This document shows, one piece after another, positions 8,633-16,444 of a DNA stretch of 64,000 nucleotides. The position numbers and the translations under genes are program-made. The stretch lies in the NCBI GenBank assembly GCA_947372165.1, contig CANBSP010000001.1:179941-243940 (forward strand). Direction: 5' to 3'. Each line of letters begins with the position of its first letter. The stretch's first letter is position 1. The stretch comes from Actinomycetota bacterium. GTDB lineage: Bacteria; Actinomycetota; Actinomycetes; Nanopelagicales; Nanopelagicaceae. The notes beneath the pieces are model-generated. The model saw only the letters and a list, made by a program, of their open reading frames with translations, made no database searches and was not told where the DNA came from.

Positions 8633-9469
8633 CTAGAGCAGGAGCCCCTGGATATAGCTCTGCGCGTCGAAGAGGCGAAGGTCGGCGGCAGACTCCCCTA
8701 GGCCGATGAATTTCACCGGGATGCCCGTCTCATCCTCTATTGCGAGGGCAATTCCACCCTTGGCCGAACCATCCATCTTTGTCAGGATGAGGCCGGTGAC
8801 CTGCACACTCTCCGTGAAGAGTTTTGCCTGAGCGATCCCGTTCTGGCCGGTGGTCGCATCGACCACTAAGAGGACTTCATCGATTGGAGAAGCCTTCTCG
8901 ACAACTCGGCGAATCTTGGCGAGCTCATCCATCAAGCCCGACTTTGTATGAAGGCGCCCTGCCGTATCAACGATAAAGATATCTGCTTGCTCTGCCAGCG
9001 CTCGTTTGATGCCATCAAAGGCGACCGCAGCTGGATCACCTTCAGACTTTCCAACAACTACCGGGACACCGATGCGTTCGCCCCAGGTTTGAATTTGATC
9101 GATCGCAGCTGCGCGAAAGGTATCCGCTGCGGCAACGACAACTGCCAACTTCTGGTCCTTAAAATATTTCATCATCTTCGCCACAGATGTTGTCTTCCCT
9201 GTGCCATTTACGCCAACCACCAAGATCGATGTTGTGCGACCAGGGGTTAATGAGATGCGACGATCTGCAGTACTCAACTTTGCACTCAACAACTGAGTGA
9301 GTTCGGCCTCAATATCATCTGGTCGCGCACTCTTGGCTAGCGAGATAATCTCCTGAGTTAGCCGACCACCGAGATCTGCTTCGATCAGATTAGATTCGAA
9401 TTCATCCCAATCAGCAGAGGTGAGTGATCCCCCGCGAAATCTATTGAGGATCTTGCTAAAGAGTGCCAC
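8633..9469 (-). CDS. ftsY: signal recognition particle receptor FtsY (minimal form)
   Basis: Membrane-associated GTPase that receives SRP-ribosome complexes from Ffh. 278 residues form an NG domain only: P-loop GVNGTGKT (86-93), DTAGRLHTKSG near 168 and TKMDGSAKGG near 228. The long acidic N-terminal A domain of E. coli and Streptomyces FtsY is absent; the protein begins directly with the basic, hydrophobic MALFSKILNRFRGG, which could be the membrane-contact helix. It lies 12 bases after smc. Same order as in other actinobacteria. Confidence 0.97.
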   Translation of the reverse strand: MALFSKILNRFRGGSLTSADWDEFESNLIEADLGGRLTQEIISLAKSARPDDIEAELTQLLSAKLSTADRRISLTPGRTTSILVVGVNGTGKTTSVAKMMKYFKDQKLAVVVAAADTFRAAAIDQIQTWGERIGVPVVVGKSEGDPAAVAFDGIKRALAEQADIFIVDTAGRLHTKSGLMDELAKIRRVVEKASPIDEVLLVVDATTGQNGIAQAKLFTESVQVTGLILTKMDGSAKGGIALAIEDETGIPVKFIGLGESAADLRLFDAQSYIQGLLL

Positions 9470-9481
9470 CTGCGATCGACC

Positions 9482-12400
9482 TTACGAGACTGGTTCGGTC
9501 TCACGCAGACGCTGAGAGATAACCTCTGAGACGCCGTCACCACGCATCGTTACGCCATAGAGCGCATCCGCAATCTCCATGGTCCGCTTTTGGTGAGTAA
9601 TGATGATCAACTGTGAACGTTCGCGTAACTCTTCGAAGACGCCTAGTAGGCGGCCTAAGTTCGTATCATCGAGCGCTGCTTCAACTTCATCCATGACGTA
9701 GAACGGACTTGGTCGAGCCTTAAAGATCGCCACTAACATCGCAACGGCGACGAGGGACCGTTCTCCGCCCGAGAGGAGTGAGAGTCGCTTCACGCGCTTA
9801 CCTGGTGGGCGCGCTTCTACATCCACGCCAGAGTTCATGATGTCATCTGGGTTGGTAAGGATCAGACGACCTTCTCCACCTGGGAAGAGTCGCGCAAAGA
9901 TTCCCTTGAACTCGCGCTCTGTATCCAGATAGGCCTGATAGAAAATCTCTTGAACCTTGTCATCGACCTCTTTGACGATATCGAGGAGATCCTTCTTCGT
10001 CTTCTTAAGATCCTCTAGCTGTTCGGCAAGGTATTTCAAACGCTCTTCAAGTGCGTTGTACTCTTCAAGCGCCAACGGATTGATCTTGCCGAGCATCGCA
10101 AGGGCACGTTCGGCTTGAGCCAGGCGCTTCTCTTGTTGATCACGACGATATGGAATGAGATCGCCCGGAATCCAATTACCTTCTTCATCTTCGACAAAGG
10201 TCGGCACATCATTACTTGGACCATATTCAGCGATCAAGGTTGCGCTATCGACGCCGAGCTCTTCTACTGCACGATTCTCAAGAGCTTCGATGCGTAGCCG
10301 CTGTTCGGCGCGAACAATTTCATCACGATGCACACTCGAGGTGAGGGTCTCTACTTCAAGGGTGAGTTCGCGACCCCGGCCACGTACCGCAAGAATTTCA
10401 CCCTCGCGATCGGTGCGAGCAACTTCCAGTCGTTGACGTTCGGCAAGCGCCTTGGAGATAGAGACTTCGATCTGAATAAGTGTTTCGTAGGCAGTATCAG
10501 CAATTGTTTGAGCGGTAGATGCCGCAAGCGCGCGTTGTTCGCGACGAACAATCGCCTTCGAGGCGCTCTCGCGTTCATGTGCAGCAGAATCCTCCAAGCT
10601 CTGAGCTCGCGCGGTGAGCGCGGTGATCTGACCTTCTAGTGTGCGGAGTTCGAGGCGAGCCTCAACCTCAGTTGAACGGGCTGCCGAGACCTTGGATCGC
10701 AAATCTTCCAAGTGAGTGAAATCGGGTTCGGCTGGTTCTTGATGTGATTCAAATTGTGCGATTGCTGCAGCGAGATCGCGTTCATCGCTGCTTCTCTCCT
10801 GCGTTGCAACTTCTTCAGATTGTGTGAGGCGATCAACTTCCGCCTGAGCGCTCTTCACATTTTGACCAGCAACCGCCATCTGTTCGGCAAGTCCTGCCAT
10901 CTTCGCATCTGAATCATTGAGGCCAGCGAGTGCTTGGTCGTGCAAGGTGCGTGAGCTCTCAAGTTCATTCTTCAGAGCAGCGAGGGCAAAGGTGAGTGAT
11001 TCACATCGTGCTGTCACGGTATTGAGATCGCTCTGAGTCCGCTCAAGGAGGGCGTTAATCTCGATTGCGCTCTGCGATCCCGCCGAGCCACCACGTACAC
11101 GGTTACGACTTACAAGATCGCCATCGCGAGTCACAGCGATGAGATTTCGATCTGCTCTAATTGCTGCCTCGGCGTCAGCCAAAGTTTCAACGGCGACTAT
11201 TCGGGCAAGTAAGGCTTCGAGGAGCGCATCAATACTCTGCGAAGAAGGGTTCGAGCTTATGAGAGAGGTAATCTTCGTCAAACCTGAAGGGACTGATTGA
11301 GATTGTGTTGAGTTATCGCCCTCGATAACGAGAAGTTCAGAACGACCACCAGATTCCGCCTTCAACATTCCAAGTGCTGAAACTGCTGAACCTAAATCTT
11401 CAACAACAATGGAGTCGGCCAACGGTCCGAGTGCGGCAGCAACAGCAGCGTCCCAGCCGGTAGAGATTGAGATCAATGAGGCGAGGCGCCCTGTTATGCG
11501 CGCACCACTGCGGCCAGAGAGAATTGCATCTGCACCATCACGGTGGGTCAGAGACTCTTGAAGTGCGGCCAAACGCGCAGTGAGACCAGATCGTTCGCGT
11601 TGTGCGTTCTGCTCTTCATCGTGGAGAGTTGCAAATTTGCTCTGCAACTCATTGAGATTCTTCTTTGCGATCTCGTATTTTTGATCGAGATCAGGTTCGC
11701 TCGCATCGAGTGAGGCGATATCCCCTTCAAGAGATGCAAAGTCGCCGCGGAAACGCTTAAGACGTTCGGCTGCTTCTTCTCGTGCTGCCGTCAGGCGAGT
11801 GATCTCTGCGTTCGTAGCATCGATACGAGAACGAAGAGCATTGATATGACCTTCTTGACGAGCGGTTCCTTCGCGTTGATCGGCGATGGCACGCAAGGTA
11901 GCGCTGACACTGTTCTCTTCAAGTGCAAGCTGGCCTTCGATCTCACGAAGTTGATGAGTAGTGCGCTCTAGCGAAGCGGTTGCTTCCGCGAGCAATATTT
12001 TAAGTGTTGATTCTTCGCTACGAAGTGTTGCCGCTTCAGCATCCATCGCGACTGGATCACGGCCGCTCGCCCTCGCCTCATCGGCATCCTCCGAGAGGAA
12101 GCGAGCACGCTCGGATGCGAGCGATTGAATTCCACGGAACTTCTCGCGCTGAGCTGTCAGGCGATAGAAGGTCTCTTGTGCTTGAACCAACATGGGGTTC
12201 TCTTGTGAACTAATCGCATCGAGCTCTTCTTCGCGTGCACGGACGGTACGAAGTTCGGCTTCAACCTCATCGCGACGTGCGCGAAGCACAGTCTCATCAG
12301 CAACTTCGGCATCAAGAGTCGATTTGATCGAGATCAAATCATCGGCGAGTAAGCGAAGTCTAGAATCTCGGAGATCAGATTGAATCGTTGAAGCCTTGCG

Positions 12401-13036
12401 GGCAACCTCTGCTTGCTTGCCAAGTGGCTTGAGATTGCGTCGGAGTTCGACCGTCAGATCTTGAATACGTGAAAGATTGCCTTGCATCGAGTCGAGCTTG
12501 CGCAGCGCCTTCTCTTTACGTTTGCGATGCTTGAGAACTCCAGCTGCTTCCTCAATAAATGCGCGTCGCTCCTCTGGATTTGCAAGAAGGATTGCATCAA
12601 GCTGTCCCTGTCCGACGATGACATGCATCTCTCGGCCAATACCGCTATCGCTTAAGAGCTCTTGAATATCAAGTAGTCGTGTGGTCTCACCATTGAGCAG
12701 GTACTCGGATGTGCCATTTCTAAAGAGAACACGGCTGATGGTTACTTCAGAGAAATCAATCGGAAGAGTCTGGTCGGTGTTATCGATGGTGACTGAAACT
12801 TCTGCACGGCCAAGAGGTGCGCGGCCCGAGGTTCCGGCGAAGATGACATCTTCCATCTTTCCGCCGCGAAGAGATTTCGCACCTTGTTCACCCATAACCC
12901 ACGAGAGCGCATCGAGCACATTGGACTTACCAGAACCGTTCGGTCCGACGACGCAGGTGATGCCGGGTTCAAAATTGAGGGTCGTTGAAGAGGCGAAGGA
13001 TTTAAATCCCTTGAGGGTGATGCTCTTCAAATACAC
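9482..13036 (-). CDS. smc: chromosome condensation ATPase SMC
   Basis: Structural maintenance of chromosomes protein that, with ScpA and ScpB, organises and helps segregate the chromosome. 1184 residues: Walker A GPNGSGKS (31-38), coiled coil to about 490, hinge with GRSGARITGRLASL near 503-516, a second coiled coil, then ABC signature LSGGERSLVAVAM near 1086 and Walker B YVMDEVEAALDD near 1112. Length is normal. scpA/scpB are not in the window. In Streptomyces and Mycobacterium mutM (and acyP) lie between rnc and smc; here only a 75-base gap separates them. Confidence 0.98.
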   Translation of the reverse strand: MYLKSITLKGFKSFASSTTLNFEPGITCVVGPNGSGKSNVLDALSWVMGEQGAKSLRGGKMEDVIFAGTSGRAPLGRAEVSVTIDNTDQTLPIDFSEVTISRVLFRNGTSEYLLNGETTRLLDIQELLSDSGIGREMHVIVGQGQLDAILLANPEERRAFIEEAAGVLKHRKRKEKALRKLDSMQGNLSRIQDLTVELRRNLKPLGKQAEVARKASTIQSDLRDSRLRLLADDLISIKSTLDAEVADETVLRARRDEVEAELRTVRAREEELDAISSQENPMLVQAQETFYRLTAQREKFRGIQSLASERARFLSEDADEARASGRDPVAMDAEAATLRSEESTLKILLAEATASLERTTHQLREIEGQLALEENSVSATLRAIADQREGTARQEGHINALRSRIDATNAEITRLTAAREEAAERLKRFRGDFASLEGDIASLDASEPDLDQKYEIAKKNLNELQSKFATLHDEEQNAQRERSGLTARLAALQESLTHRDGADAILSGRSGARITGRLASLISISTGWDAAVAAALGPLADSIVVEDLGSAVSALGMLKAESGGRSELLVIEGDNSTQSQSVPSGLTKITSLISSNPSSQSIDALLEALLARIVAVETLADAEAAIRADRNLIAVTRDGDLVSRNRVRGGSAGSQSAIEINALLERTQSDLNTVTARCESLTFALAALKNELESSRTLHDQALAGLNDSDAKMAGLAEQMAVAGQNVKSAQAEVDRLTQSEEVATQERSSDERDLAAAIAQFESHQEPAEPDFTHLEDLRSKVSAARSTEVEARLELRTLEGQITALTARAQSLEDSAAHERESASKAIVRREQRALAASTAQTIADTAYETLIQIEVSISKALAERQRLEVARTDREGEILAVRGRGRELTLEVETLTSSVHRDEIVRAEQRLRIEALENRAVEELGVDSATLIAEYGPSNDVPTFVEDEEGNWIPGDLIPYRRDQQEKRLAQAERALAMLGKINPLALEEYNALEERLKYLAEQLEDLKKTKKDLLDIVKEVDDKVQEIFYQAYLDTEREFKGIFARLFPGGEGRLILTNPDDIMNSGVDVEARPPGKRVKRLSLLSGGERSLVAVAMLVAIFKARPSPFYVMDEVEAALDDTNLGRLLGVFEELRERSQLIIITHQKRTMEIADALYGVTMRGDGVSEVISQRLRETEPVS

Positions 13037-13111
13037 GGGGAAAACCTATCGGTAAGTAGGGGGCGAGCCTAAAAATGGCGCGCCTCAAGGATAGGTTGAG
13101 GGTTAGGTGGT

Positions 13112-13792
13112 TCAGGTTAAACGAGCGAGAAGTTCTTCGTACGCTAACTTTGCAGCGACTTGCTCTGCTTCTCGTTTGCTCTTGCCGGCACCGCTTGCAA
13201 ATTTCTCACCAGAGAGAATTGCTATCGCTGAAAAACTCTTGTCGTGATCGGGTCCCGATTCGGTGACTTCATACTCTGGCGGAGTTAACCCATGAGCAGC
13301 GGCGAGTTCTTGAAGGGCTGTCTTTGCATCCAATGTCGCGCCATCGGCCGTTGCTGCATCGAGTGCACTCTCGCACCAACGAAGAACCGCTTCTGCAGTG
13401 GCGATGTAGCCATGCTCGATATAGATAGCTCCAACGAGCGCCTCAAGTGAATCGGCTAGAAGTGAGTTCTTATCGCGGCCACCAGTGGACTCTTCACCTT
13501 TGCCGATACGAAGATATTGGCCAAGTTCCAATTCGCGCGCGATCGTTGCTAATGCACGCGTGCTGACGACACTTGAGCGAAGTGGCGATAATTTACTCTC
13601 GTCGAACTCTGGATAACGTTCGAAGAGGGCTTCGGTAATAAGTAAACCCAAGACTGAATCGCCTAAGAATTCGAGGCGTTCATTCGTTGGAACTCCACCA
13701 TTTTCGTATGAGTACGAACGGTGGGTAAGAGCTAATTGAAGTAACTCATCCTTAACCGATATTCCGAGTACTTCGGTTAGGCGCGAGTACAG
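13112..13792 (-). CDS. rnc: ribonuclease III, probable CTG start
   Basis: Double-stranded RNA endonuclease that processes rRNA precursors and mRNAs. The RNase III domain has the signature ERLEFLGDSVL (38-48 from this start), and a C-terminal dsRNA-binding domain covers about 155-226. The start is the problem: in frame there is no ATG, GTG or TTG between the conserved body and a GTG at 13879 that lies 86 bases inside rpmF and has no ribosome site. A CTG at 13792, two bases after the rpmF TGA with GAGG six bases before it, gives 226 residues and begins exactly at the usual N-terminal helix (LYSRLTEVLG). I therefore prefer CTG; the GTG form would be 255 residues. Confidence 0.9.
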   Translation of the reverse strand: MYSRLTEVLGISVKDELLQLALTHRSYSYENGGVPTNERLEFLGDSVLGLLITEALFERYPEFDESKLSPLRSSVVSTRALATIARELELGQYLRIGKGEESTGGRDKNSLLADSLEALVGAIYIEHGYIATAEAVLRWCESALDAATADGATLDAKTALQELAAAHGLTPPEYEVTESGPDHDKSFSAIAILSGEKFASGAGKSKREAEQVAAKLAYEELLARLT

Positions 13793-13793
13793 A

Positions 13794-13967
13794 TCAGACC
13801 TCGAGAACCTGACGACGGTTATAGGTGCCGCATGTTGGGCAAGCAGTGTGCTGGAGCTTTGGTGACTGGCACTGGGCACATGTTGCTACTGCTGCAGGAG
13901 TGGTCTTCCATGAGCTACGACGGGTACGCGTACGAGAACGCGACATCTTTCGCTTTGGTACTGGCAT
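13794..13967 (-). CDS. rpmF: 50S ribosomal protein L32
   Basis: 57-residue L32, too short for most length cut-offs. It starts MPVPKRKMSRSRTRTRRSSW and has two CxxC pairs (CAQC and CPTC) forming the zinc ribbon of the C+ type. The ATG at 13967 has AAAGGAG upstream. Position between the DUF177 gene and rnc is the standard bacterial one. Its TGA is two bases from the proposed rnc CTG, so the two are probably translationally coupled. Confidence 0.97.
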   Translation of the reverse strand: MPVPKRKMSRSRTRTRRSSWKTTPAAVATCAQCQSPKLQHTACPTCGTYNRRQVLEV

Positions 13968-14040
13968 GGCCGACTCCTTTTAGATAAAACTCGCGCTAAG
14001 CGCAATCAAGTAAGGCAGAAGTATCTCTGAAAAGAGCGCC

Positions 14041-14084
14041 AGATACAAATTAGATAAAAATCAGATAGAAATTAGATAGAAATC
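14041..14084. repeat. 11-bp tandem repeat, four copies, ending at the DUF177 stop codon
   Basis: AGATACAAATT, AGATAAAAATC, AGATAGAAATT, AGATAGAAATC: four 11-base units (or two of 22) immediately downstream of the DUF177 protein stop codon. A period of 11 is close to one helix turn. It looks like slippage or local duplication rather than a coded element. The rest of the 115-base gap to rpmF shows only the rpmF ribosome site. Confidence 0.8.
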
Positions 14085-14709
14085 AGGCCTCTGGCGCCCC
14101 ATCTAGACCATCTAGACCCTTCAGCTTCTCAAGCCCAGCCCAACGGATATCGACCTGGTCATGGCCATGCTCCTCGGGTAGATCAATCCACTTCACGCCA
14201 CAGCCTGGGCAGAGGCCAAGGCAATCTTCGTTACAGAGTGGATTGACCGGGAGGTTCAAAATCAAGGCATCGCGAACAGGAGGTTCGAGATCGATGTAAT
14301 CCCCCTCCATCGTGAGGACCTCATCCTCGTCTTCAACAATGATTTCTCTCTCTTCTCGGTCAGATCGGTCAGATCGGCCAGAACGAGCCTTATTACTCTT
14401 TGCTCGAGGATCGCTTTCGTAGAGGTAGAGCTCGTGGAACTCTTCATCGACTTCGAGCTCGATGCGATCAAGACATCTAGTGCACTCACCAATAGCTAGC
14501 GCCCGAACGGCGGCACTCGCCAAGACACCCTCGGAGACGGCGGCGATCCGAAGATCGATCTCAATCGCCTCGCCGTTAGGAATGCCAAAGAAGGGAATTC
14601 CCATATCTTCATGTTCGGTCAGCGTTAATTCATATTCACGCATCTCGCCTGCTCGGCGAGGCAGATCGAAGCAACTAAAGAGAAATGGACTCACCTTGCT
14701 AGAACTCAT
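14083..14709 (-). CDS. YceD/DUF177 family protein
   Basis: Member of the YceD (DUF177) family that is co-transcribed with rpmF in most bacteria. It is connected to rRNA or ribosome assembly in plants and E. coli, but its biochemical role is not settled. 208 residues from ATG 14709 (a GTG one codon earlier is possible). Cysteine pairs are visible: CTRC in the middle and CNEDC...CPGC near the C-terminus, a likely metal site. A charged linker rich in Arg, Ser, Asp and Glu is encoded by 9-base units (CGGTCAGAT-like) at 14357-14383. The ATG is six bases after the SepIVA-like stop. Confidence 0.9.
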   Translation of the reverse strand: MSSSKVSPFLFSCFDLPRRAGEMREYELTLTEHEDMGIPFFGIPNGEAIEIDLRIAAVSEGVLASAAVRALAIGECTRCLDRIELEVDEEFHELYLYESDPRAKSNKARSGRSDRSDREEREIIVEDEDEVLTMEGDYIDLEPPVRDALILNLPVNPLCNEDCLGLCPGCGVKWIDLPEEHGHDQVDIRWAGLEKLKGLDGLDGAPEA

Positions 14710-14714
14710 CACGT

Positions 14715-15209
14715 CTACTCGGCGAGCTCTGAGAGGATATGTTTTTCTTCCACGCCTTGTAACTTCTCCCGGCCACGTTGAACCACATCTAAGGTCTTAT
14801 TGAGGATAACTTCAAGCGTTGCAAGTCGAGAATCGATATAGGCCTCGATCTCTTCGCGCTCTTTCCGCGCCTCTTCATCGACTTCCTCAAGTATTCTCCG
14901 CGCCTCTTCTCGCGCTGCAGCAACAATCTCAGTCTGTTCAACCATTTGAGCAACTTCTTCACGTGCTAGTGAGATGAGTTGATCTGCTGTGTTGCGAGCA
15001 TCTTCTAGGATCACTTCACGATTGGCGATAATCTCTTGCGCGTTTGCCAAGTCGGCAGGGAAGGCGGCCCGAGCTTGATCGAGAACTTCTAGGAGTTCGC
15101 CGCGATGGACGACGCAACTAGCAGATAACGGGACACCGCGAGCATCCTCGACGGTTGTGATAGCGCTCTGAATGCGCTCAACAACGGTGATGACTTCTTG
15201 TGAATCCAT
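14715..15209 (-). CDS. SepIVA-like coiled-coil cell-division protein (DivIVA/ATP-synthase-B-like)
   Basis: 164 residues, mostly one long charged coiled coil (about 60-145: many AREEVAQM, EEARRILEEV-type heptads). It matches by position and architecture the actinobacterial protein between coaD and the DUF177 gene. The mycobacterial homologue there is SepIVA (Rv2927c), needed for septation and cytoplasmic membrane organisation. The ATG at 15209 was chosen because AGGAGG lies six bases upstream. Function here is inferred from position and fold, not from a catalytic motif. Confidence 0.85.
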   Translation of the reverse strand: MDSQEVITVVERIQSAITTVEDARGVPLSASCVVHRGELLEVLDQARAAFPADLANAQEIIANREVILEDARNTADQLISLAREEVAQMVEQTEIVAAAREEARRILEEVDEEARKEREEIEAYIDSRLATLEVILNKTLDVVQRGREKLQGVEEKHILSELAE

Positions 15210-15299
15210 CAACTGCCTCCTAGATTCTCTGCAATCACATTACGGCAAAAATTAGTTACTTTTTCTCTTCGATACTTATTCAGCATTCGATTCACTAGT

Positions 15300-15779
15300 T
15301 TAGCGCGCGCTCAACCGCTCTGTAACTTTAGGGATAATTGAGGCTGGAAGATAGGCGGAGATATCTCCCCCAAAGGTGGCGATCTCCTTCACGAGCGAAG
15401 ATGATAAGAATGAGTGGGCCGGCGCAGTCGCCATAAAGAGTGTCTCGATCCCCTTGAGTTGAAGGTTGATCTGCGACATCTGGAGCTCGTAATCAAAATC
15501 CGTCACAGCGCGCAGCCCCTTAACAATTGCCTGTACATCGTGGGCTTCGCAATAATCAACGAGCAAGCCTCGCCATGAATCTACGCGAACATTGGGATAT
15601 TCACGTGTGACTTCTGCAATCATCGCCAATCGCTCATCAACTGTGAAGAGCGTCTTCTTTGTGGTGTTTACAAGAACGGCGATGATGACTTCATCGAAGA
15701 GCGCGCTTGCACGCTTGATGATATCTAAGTGCCCGAAGGTGATGGGATCAAAAGATCCGGGGCAGACTACGCGTTTCAT
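15300..15779 (-). CDS. coaD: phosphopantetheine adenylyltransferase CoaD
   Basis: Transfers AMP from ATP to 4'-phosphopantetheine, the penultimate and rate-controlling step of coenzyme A synthesis. 159 residues, the standard length. The T/HxGH nucleotidyltransferase motif appears as GSFDPITFGHLDII (8-21), and SSSLVKEIA near 125 completes the active site. Start ATG overlaps the rsmD stop by four bases. The product also feeds the ACP prosthetic group needed by acpP in this window. Confidence 0.98.
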   Translation of the reverse strand: MKRVVCPGSFDPITFGHLDIIKRASALFDEVIIAVLVNTTKKTLFTVDERLAMIAEVTREYPNVRVDSWRGLLVDYCEAHDVQAIVKGLRAVTDFDYELQMSQINLQLKGIETLFMATAPAHSFLSSSLVKEIATFGGDISAYLPASIIPKVTERLSAR

Positions 15780-16381
15780 TCTGAAACGGTATCAGAATAG
15801 CCACCGTAGTAGATACTCCCCTGTCCATACGAGCGCACTTTCTCGAGGCGCAACGCATCAGGCCAGGTAAATTCTTTCGACTTAGACGACTTAGACGACT
15901 TAGACGACTTGGAATCGCGTTCGATCGCGATCAGTCCCTTCGGTTGGAGCAGGTCTCGAACCACAATCGTGTCGAGCAGATCCTCGACCTCGGTATTGGA
16001 TAGGTCGTAGGGCGGATCCATAAAGATGATGTCATATTTCACGGGAAAATCTGATTCCAAAAAGCGGGCGGCACGCGAGTGAAAGACTTTATGTTTGCGT
16101 GAGGGTTCGGAGAGCAACTTAAAATTCGAAATTGCAATCTCGACAGTTGCAGCATCTGCCTCAACCGCATGTACTAACTCGGCTCCTCGAGAAAGCGCCT
16201 CAACTCCGACAGCTCCGCTTCCCGCAAAGAGATCTAAGAATCGAAGGTCTGCGATGGAGTTGAACTCTGACTCCAACGAAGAGAAGAGTCCCTCCCTGGC
16301 GCGATCAGATGTTGGGCGAACACCATCGCCGGTTGGTGACCCCAACTTCTTTCCCTTGCCACTTCCAGCAATGATTCTCAT
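15776..16381 (-). CDS. rsmD: 16S rRNA (guanine966-N2)-methyltransferase RsmD
   Basis: Methylates G966 of 16S rRNA at the P site. 201 residues: SAM-binding motif I DLFAGSGAVGVEALSRGA (50-67) and catalytic DPPY (122-125). Odd feature: residues 157-169 are a simple Ser-Lys-Ser repeat coded by a 9-base unit GACTTAGAC in three full and one partial copy (15879-15911). It sits in a surface loop before the last strand and looks like a slippage expansion that may vary between strains. Overlaps coaD by four bases. Confidence 0.97.
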   Translation of the reverse strand: MRIIAGSGKGKKLGSPTGDGVRPTSDRAREGLFSSLESEFNSIADLRFLDLFAGSGAVGVEALSRGAELVHAVEADAATVEIAISNFKLLSEPSRKHKVFHSRAARFLESDFPVKYDIIFMDPPYDLSNTEVEDLLDTIVVRDLLQPKGLIAIERDSKSSKSSKSSKSKEFTWPDALRLEKVRSYGQGSIYYGGYSDTVSE

Positions 16382-16444
16382 CTCTAACGCTGCCCTCTCT
16401 CAATCCATAATCTCGCACTAAAATAGCTCTTATCTAACCTTTAG

